Below, in pieces: positions 60,323 to 64,000 of a DNA stretch of 64,000 nucleotides (within the stretch, counting starts at the first letter, position 1; each line of letters starts with the position of its first letter). Made by a program: the position numbers and the translations under genes. The notes under the pieces were generated by a model. The model had not been told where the DNA came from. It ran no database searches and saw nothing but the letters and a program-made list of their open reading frames with translations. The DNA comes from Streptomyces leeuwenhoekii (GTDB lineage: Bacteria; Actinomycetota; Actinomycetes; Streptomycetales; Streptomycetaceae): NCBI RefSeq assembly GCF_001013905.1, contig NZ_LN831790.1, forward strand, positions 5,284,001 to 5,348,000. Direction: 5' to 3'.

Positions 60323-62314
60323 GTGACCGCCGTCACTGACCAGGACCACACCGAGCACACCGGCCGCCCGAAGGGCACGGCCCGCGGCGACGACCGCCGT
60401 GCGGACCGGTCGCCGGGGGAGCACGGGCACCGGGGGGAGACGGCCGCCGCCCCCGAGCGGCGGGACTCCCGCCGCGAACGGGAACGGGAACGTGAGCACG
60501 AGCGGGGCGGCGACCCGCGCGGGACGGACGCCGTCCGCCGCGGGGACCGCGCCGGCCGCGGCGACCACGCGGAGCGCGACCGTCCGAACGGCGCCCCGTC
60601 CGAGGCCACGGACTGCGTGGACGCCTGGGACGACGGGCTGATCGCCCGCCGGGTGAACGAGACCGACGGCGCACACCAGCTCCCCGCCGTCTCCCGTCCG
60701 GCGCCCGGCGGGCCGGGCGCGGTGCCGCTGGCGTACGACGGGCCGCTCAGGGCGCGCCTGGACGCGCTGCGCGAGCTCGTGGGGCTCTCCCGCACCCGGC
60801 TGGACAACCGGACCCTCGCCGAGGCGGGCCGGGTCCTCGACGAGGCCGGTGCTCGGCGCAGGCTGTCGGGTAGGCACACCGTCGTCGCCATCGCCGGTGC
60901 CACGGGCAGCGGCAAGTCGCAGCTCTTCAACGCGCTCGCCGGGGTGACCATCTCGGAGACCGGCGTGCGCCGGCCCACCACCGCGGCGCCCATCGCGTGC
61001 AGCTGGAGCGACGGCGCGGCCGGTCTGCTCGACCGGCTCGGCATCCCGGGCCGGCTGCGGCGGCGCCCCCTGCAGTACCCGGACGTGGACTCGCAGCTGC
61101 GCGGGCTGGTCCTGGTCGACCTGCCCGACCACGACTCGGCGGCCGTGCAGCACCGCGAGCAGGTGGACCGCATCCTGGCGCTGGTCGACGCCGTCATCTG
61201 GGTGGTCGATCCGGAGAAGTACGCCGACGCCCTCCTCCACGAGCGGTATCTGCGGCCCATGGCGGGCCACGCGGAGGTCATGTTCGTCGTCCTGAACCAG
61301 ATCGACCGGCTGCCCGGGGAGGCCGCCGACCAGGTCCTCGACGATCTGCGGCGGCTGCTGGACGAGGACGGCGTCGCCCTCGGGGAGTACGGCGAGCCGG
61401 GCGCGAACGTGCTCGCGCTGTCCGCGCTCACCGGGGACGGCGTCGGCGAACTGCGGGAGGCGCTCGGCCAGTTCGTGGCGGAGCGCGGGGCCCCGGCCCG
61501 CCGGATCTCGGCCGACGTGGACGTCGCCGCGGGACGGCTGCGCCCGGTCTACGTCACCGGGCAGCGCGCCGGGCTCAGCGAGGAGGCGCGCGAGGAGTTC
61601 GCGGACCGGCTCGCGGACGCGGTGGGCGCCACCGCGGCGGGCGAGGCGGCCGAGCGCGCCTGGCTGCGCAACGCCGGCCGCGCGTGCGGCACGCCCTGGC
61701 TGCGGCTGTGGCGCTGGTACCAGGACCGGCGCGAACCCCCGACCGGACGGCTCCCGCTGCGCGTCCAGGCCGACGAGGAGGCCACCGCCCGCCAGCGCGT
61801 CGAGCAGGCGGTCCGCGTGGTCGCCGACCGGGCGTCGGCCGGGCTGCCGGCGCCGTGGGCCCAGGCGGTGCGCGAGGCGGCCGTACGCGGCGCGCAGGGC
61901 CTGCCCGAGGCGCTGGACGAACTGGTGGCGAAGGCGGGGCTGCCCCCGGGCCGGCCGCCGCGCCCGGGGTGGTGGCCGGTGGCCGTGTTCGCCCAGGCGT
62001 GCATGACGTTGGTGCAGGTCGTGGGCGGGTTGTGGCTGCTGGGCCAGATCATCGGGTTCCTGTCGCCGAACCTGGGTGTGCCCGTGCTGCTGATGCTGTC
62101 CGGCATCATCGGCGGCCCCGTCATCGAGTGGAGTTGCCGCATGGCGGCCCGGGGGCCGGCGCGCCGGTACGGGCAGGAGGCGGAACGCCGCCTGAGAGAG
62201 GCGGCGGCGGGGTGCGGCCGGGCCCGTGTGCTGGACGCGGTGGCGGCGGAGCTGCTGCGGTACCGGGAGGTGCGTGAGCAGTACGGGCGGGTCACGGGGG
62301 CGGGGGTGCGGTAG
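60323..62314 (+). CDS. dynB: membrane-associated dynamin-like GTPase (DynB type)
   Basis: A 663-residue protein. The first 130 residues are charged and Arg/Glu/Asp-rich (probably disordered). The GTPase domain has GATGSGKSQLFNALAG near residue 191, LVDLPDHDSAAVQHREQVD (G3-like), and VVLNQIDRLPGE (NQxD). Two adjacent membrane helices near residues 550-605 (FAQACMTLVQVVGGLWLLGQ; GVPVLLMLSGIIGGPVIEWS) form a hairpin, as in bacterial dynamin-like proteins and DynB. GTG start with AGGAGAGG upstream, coupled to dynA. Homologues are also annotated as YfjP-like GTPases. A role in septation is inferred from the family. Confidence 0.75.
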   Translation: MTAVTDQDHTEHTGRPKGTARGDDRRADRSPGEHGHRGETAAAPERRDSRREREREREHERGGDPRGTDAVRRGDRAGRGDHAERDRPNGAPSEATDCVDAWDDGLIARRVNETDGAHQLPAVSRPAPGGPGAVPLAYDGPLRARLDALRELVGLSRTRLDNRTLAEAGRVLDEAGARRRLSGRHTVVAIAGATGSGKSQLFNALAGVTISETGVRRPTTAAPIACSWSDGAAGLLDRLGIPGRLRRRPLQYPDVDSQLRGLVLVDLPDHDSAAVQHREQVDRILALVDAVIWVVDPEKYADALLHERYLRPMAGHAEVMFVVLNQIDRLPGEAADQVLDDLRRLLDEDGVALGEYGEPGANVLALSALTGDGVGELREALGQFVAERGAPARRISADVDVAAGRLRPVYVTGQRAGLSEEAREEFADRLADAVGATAAGEAAERAWLRNAGRACGTPWLRLWRWYQDRREPPTGRLPLRVQADEEATARQRVEQAVRVVADRASAGLPAPWAQAVREAAVRGAQGLPEALDELVAKAGLPPGRPPRPGWWPVAVFAQACMTLVQVVGGLWLLGQIIGFLSPNLGVPVLLMLSGIIGGPVIEWSCRMAARGPARRYGQEAERRLREAAAGCGRARVLDAVAAELLRYREVREQYGRVTGAGVR

Positions 62315-62365
62315 CGCCCCCGACCGCCCGGCCCCGGGGAGGCGGCGGGCCGTGTCCGGCGGGTG

Positions 62366-62385
62366 CGTCACCCCCGCGGGTGACG
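62366..62385. terminator. hairpin after dynB
   Basis: CGTCACCC (62366-62373) and GGGTGACG (62378-62385) form a perfect eight-pair stem with a four-base loop, 52 bases past the dynB stop. No T-run; terminator or regulatory hairpin. Confidence 0.5.
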
Positions 62386-62388
62386 GAG

Positions 62389-62415
62389 TTGTCCACAGCC
62401 GGGCGGTGCTCCACA
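62389..62415 (+). promoter_or_regulatory. two DnaA-box-like sites upstream of ssbB
   Basis: TTGTCCACA (62389-62397) equals the preferred Streptomyces DnaA box. TGCTCCACA (62407-62415) is a close variant, 18 bases further on in the same orientation. They lie about 300 bases before ssbB in a 393-base gap that otherwise shows no gene. Confidence 0.55.
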
Positions 62416-62707
62416 GCGCCCGGCGGGGCCCGGCCCGGTGGGGGCAGTCTGGCCGTGCGGCGAGACAGCGCCCGGCGGGCCCCCGGCGGAGGCGGTCGGC
62501 CGCACGGCGAGCGCGGCCGCCCGGGGACCTGCCCCGGGAGCGGCCCGGTCGCCGGGTCCGGTGGTGGCACCGATTGCCCGCGCCCGGCCGTCGTCACGGC
62601 GGCTGGGCGGGGCGACGGCGTCTCCGCCGCGGCAGACCCGGCCGTACGGGAGGGGCCCGTACGCGCGTGTGCCCGGCATCGGCGTCCGGGCGAGGGAGGG
62701 GTGCATG

Positions 62708-63175
62708 ATGAACGAGACGATGATCTGCGCGGTGGGCAACGTGGCGACGCATCCGGTCTACCGGGAGCTGGCGAGCGGCCCGTCGGCGCGGTTCCGGCTG
62801 GCGGTCACCTCCCGCTACTGGGACCGGGAGAAGAGCGCCTGGACGGACGGCCACACCAACTTCTTCACGGTGTGGGCCCACCGGCAGCTCGCCGCCAACG
62901 CGGCGGCGTCCCTGGCGGTGGGCGACCCCGTCGTGGTGCAGGGCCGGCTGAAGGTGCGCACGGACGTGCGCGAGGGCCAGAGCCGGACCTCGGCGGACAT
63001 CGACGCGGTGGCGATCGGCCACGACCTCGCGCGCGGCACGTCGGCCTTCCGCCGCACCAACAAGACGGAGAGCGCGGCCACTTCACCGCGCCCGGAGCCC
63101 AACTGGGAGTCCCCGGCTCCCGAATCGAGTGACGCGGACAAAAAACGACCGGTGGAGGAACCGGCACTGACATGA
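62708..63175 (+). CDS. ssbB: single-stranded DNA-binding protein SsbB
   Basis: A 155-residue OB-fold SSB with the Streptomyces SsbB-like sequence MNETMICAVGNVATHPVYRE, FRLAVTSRYWDREKSAWTDG, HTNFFTVWAHRQLAANAAAS and VVVQGRLKVRTDVREGQSRT. Unlike SsbA it has a short C-terminal tail without the acidic protein-interaction tip. In S. coelicolor SsbB is needed for chromosome segregation during sporulation. ATG 62708 is used; an ATG immediately before it (62705) would add one Met. A GGGAGGGG site precedes both. Confidence 0.9.
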   Translation: MNETMICAVGNVATHPVYRELASGPSARFRLAVTSRYWDREKSAWTDGHTNFFTVWAHRQLAANAAASLAVGDPVVVQGRLKVRTDVREGQSRTSADIDAVAIGHDLARGTSAFRRTNKTESAATSPRPEPNWESPAPESSDADKKRPVEEPALT

Positions 63176-63225
63176 CATCAGGATTCGTCCGCGCATCCCC
63201 CTGACGCATACCTGTCCGAACTGCG

Positions 63226-63276
63226 GCTTATCGAGGAATACGTACGGCGTGACGCCGAGTGGATTTGTCGATAAGC
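63226..63276. promoter_or_regulatory. nested inverted repeats after ssbB
   Basis: GCTTATCGA (63226-63234) is mirrored by TCGATAAGC (63268-63276), and inside them CGGCGTGACGCCG (63245-63257) is itself palindromic. The structure lies between ssbB and the surface-protein gene and may be a terminator or an operator. The 278-base gap holds no gene. Confidence 0.5.
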
Positions 63277-63453
63277 CCTGTTCAGGGGCGCTGTGGCGAT
63301 AACGATTCCGAGTCGGATCGGTGATCGGACGGCCTCACCGGGAAGTGCGGTGTGCCGCTTCCTTAGGATGCCGGGCATGCCCTCCGGGGCTGCTGATTCT
63401 GCTGGTGGGACCGTTCCCCCCACATCAACGGGTCCTGCTCGAAGGGGAATTTG

Positions 63454-64000
63454 GTGTTTTCTGCGTACTCCGCGCTGTCCACGCCCGGGCGAGGGGCGGC
63501 GCGCCTCGCCGCCGCGACCGTGGTGTCCGGGCTCACCGCCGCAGGCGTCCTGGCCGGCGCCGGATCGGCCGCCGCCGACGGGACGGCGCAGAGCCGCGGC
63601 GGGGCGACCGCCACCGTGAACGGCCTGAAGACCTACGGCACCGCGGTGATGGACGGCGCCACGGGGCAGCAGCAGGTGCCGGCCGGCCTGTTCGAGATGG
63701 CCGTCGAGGGCGGCGGCATGCTCCAGACGTACTGCGTCGACATCCAGAGCCCCACGCAGAAGGGCGCCAAGTACCACGAGACCCCCTGGAGCGGGACCTC
63801 GCTGGGCACCAACCCGCACGCGGGCCACATCCGCTGGATCCTCCAGAACTCCTACCCGCAGGTGAACGACCTCGCCGCCCTCGCCAAGAAGGCGGGAGTG
63901 CGCGGCGGGCTCACCGAGCAGGACGCGGCGGCCGGCACGCAGGTGGCCATCTGGCGCTACTCGGACGACGCGGAGGTCCGGGCCCTGGACCCGCAGGCCG
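63454..64000 (+). CDS. thioester-domain (TQXA) surface protein, truncated by window end
   Basis: At least 182 residues of a Cys-Gln thioester-forming surface protein. A signal peptide (ARLAAATVVSGLTAAGVLAG...SAAADG) leads to the thioester domain, with the Cys in MLQTYCVDIQSPTQKG and the Gln in EQDAAAGTQVAIWRYSDDAE. Such domains form an internal thioester that can bond covalently to surfaces or partner proteins, and the proteins usually end in a sortase anchor, which would lie beyond the window. The GTG start follows GAAGGGGA. Confidence 0.85.
   Translation, partial: MFSAYSALSTPGRGAARLAAATVVSGLTAAGVLAGAGSAAADGTAQSRGGATATVNGLKTYGTAVMDGATGQQQVPAGLFEMAVEGGGMLQTYCVDIQSPTQKGAKYHETPWSGTSLGTNPHAGHIRWILQNSYPQVNDLAALAKKAGVRGGLTEQDAAAGTQVAIWRYSDDAEVRALDPQA

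Overview
The window is high-GC actinobacterial DNA with strong third-position G/C bias, frequent GTG starts, AAGGAG-type ribosome binding sites and many ATGA/GTGA gene overlaps. Chaplins, tyrosinase with its MelC1 partner, XRE/DUF397 modules and an SsbB-type protein mark it as a Streptomyces chromosome, core region rather than chromosome arm. From memory the gene order resembles the S. coelicolor citA-copper ATPase-chaplin-melD-ssbB region, read in reverse; this was not checked against a database.

Layout. 0-3.2 kb: the end of a sugar or inositol-type catabolic operon (Gfo/Idh dehydrogenase, DUF993 protein, TIM-barrel isomerase). 4.6-10.6 kb: a leftward ribose-type ABC uptake operon headed by its own LacI repressor and twin operators, with a permease fused to its binding protein. 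10.6-15.5 kb: small regulators (VOC, TipA-like MerR, SMP-30, ATPase/XRE/DUF397 trio), with two gene remnants back to back. 15.8-24.9 kb: RecD2-like helicase, citrate synthase, a copper P-type ATPase with CopZ and a CsoR-type operator, and an alcohol dehydrogenase. 25.3-34.7 kb: IolC kinase and methylmalonate-semialdehyde dehydrogenase, a hydrolase-ABC ATPase fusion with its permease, a MITE, and an acyl-CoA synthetase.

34.9-52.8 kb is a cell-surface district. Two chaplin-type genes, one strongly degenerate and acidic, sit on one side; a third chaplin, secreted proteins and the melC1-melC2 tyrosinase pair sit on the other. Between them lies a tightly overlapped eight-gene leftward operon with all parts of a Wzx/Wzy-like exopolysaccharide pathway: glycosyltransferases, phosphoglycosyl transferase, polymerase/ligase, MurJ-type flippase, deacetylase, Wzz-like copolymerase and CelD-like acyltransferase. 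A secreted GH26-like glycanase and an ATP-grasp protein stand beside it. This cluster is the best candidate in the window for an under-described system, a developmentally placed surface polysaccharide.

52.8-58.4 kb is a mobile-element islet ending at tRNA-Arg: an IS982 element, a TetR/RibD-type pair, an IS5-family element abutting an IS481-family element, and several broken genes. The junctions repeatedly involve the rare tetramer CTAG. 58.7-64 kb holds two dynamin-like GTPases (dynA/dynB type), ssbB preceded by DnaA-box-like sites, and the start of a thioester-domain surface protein. Sporulation septation and segregation genes are thus next to the aerial-surface genes.
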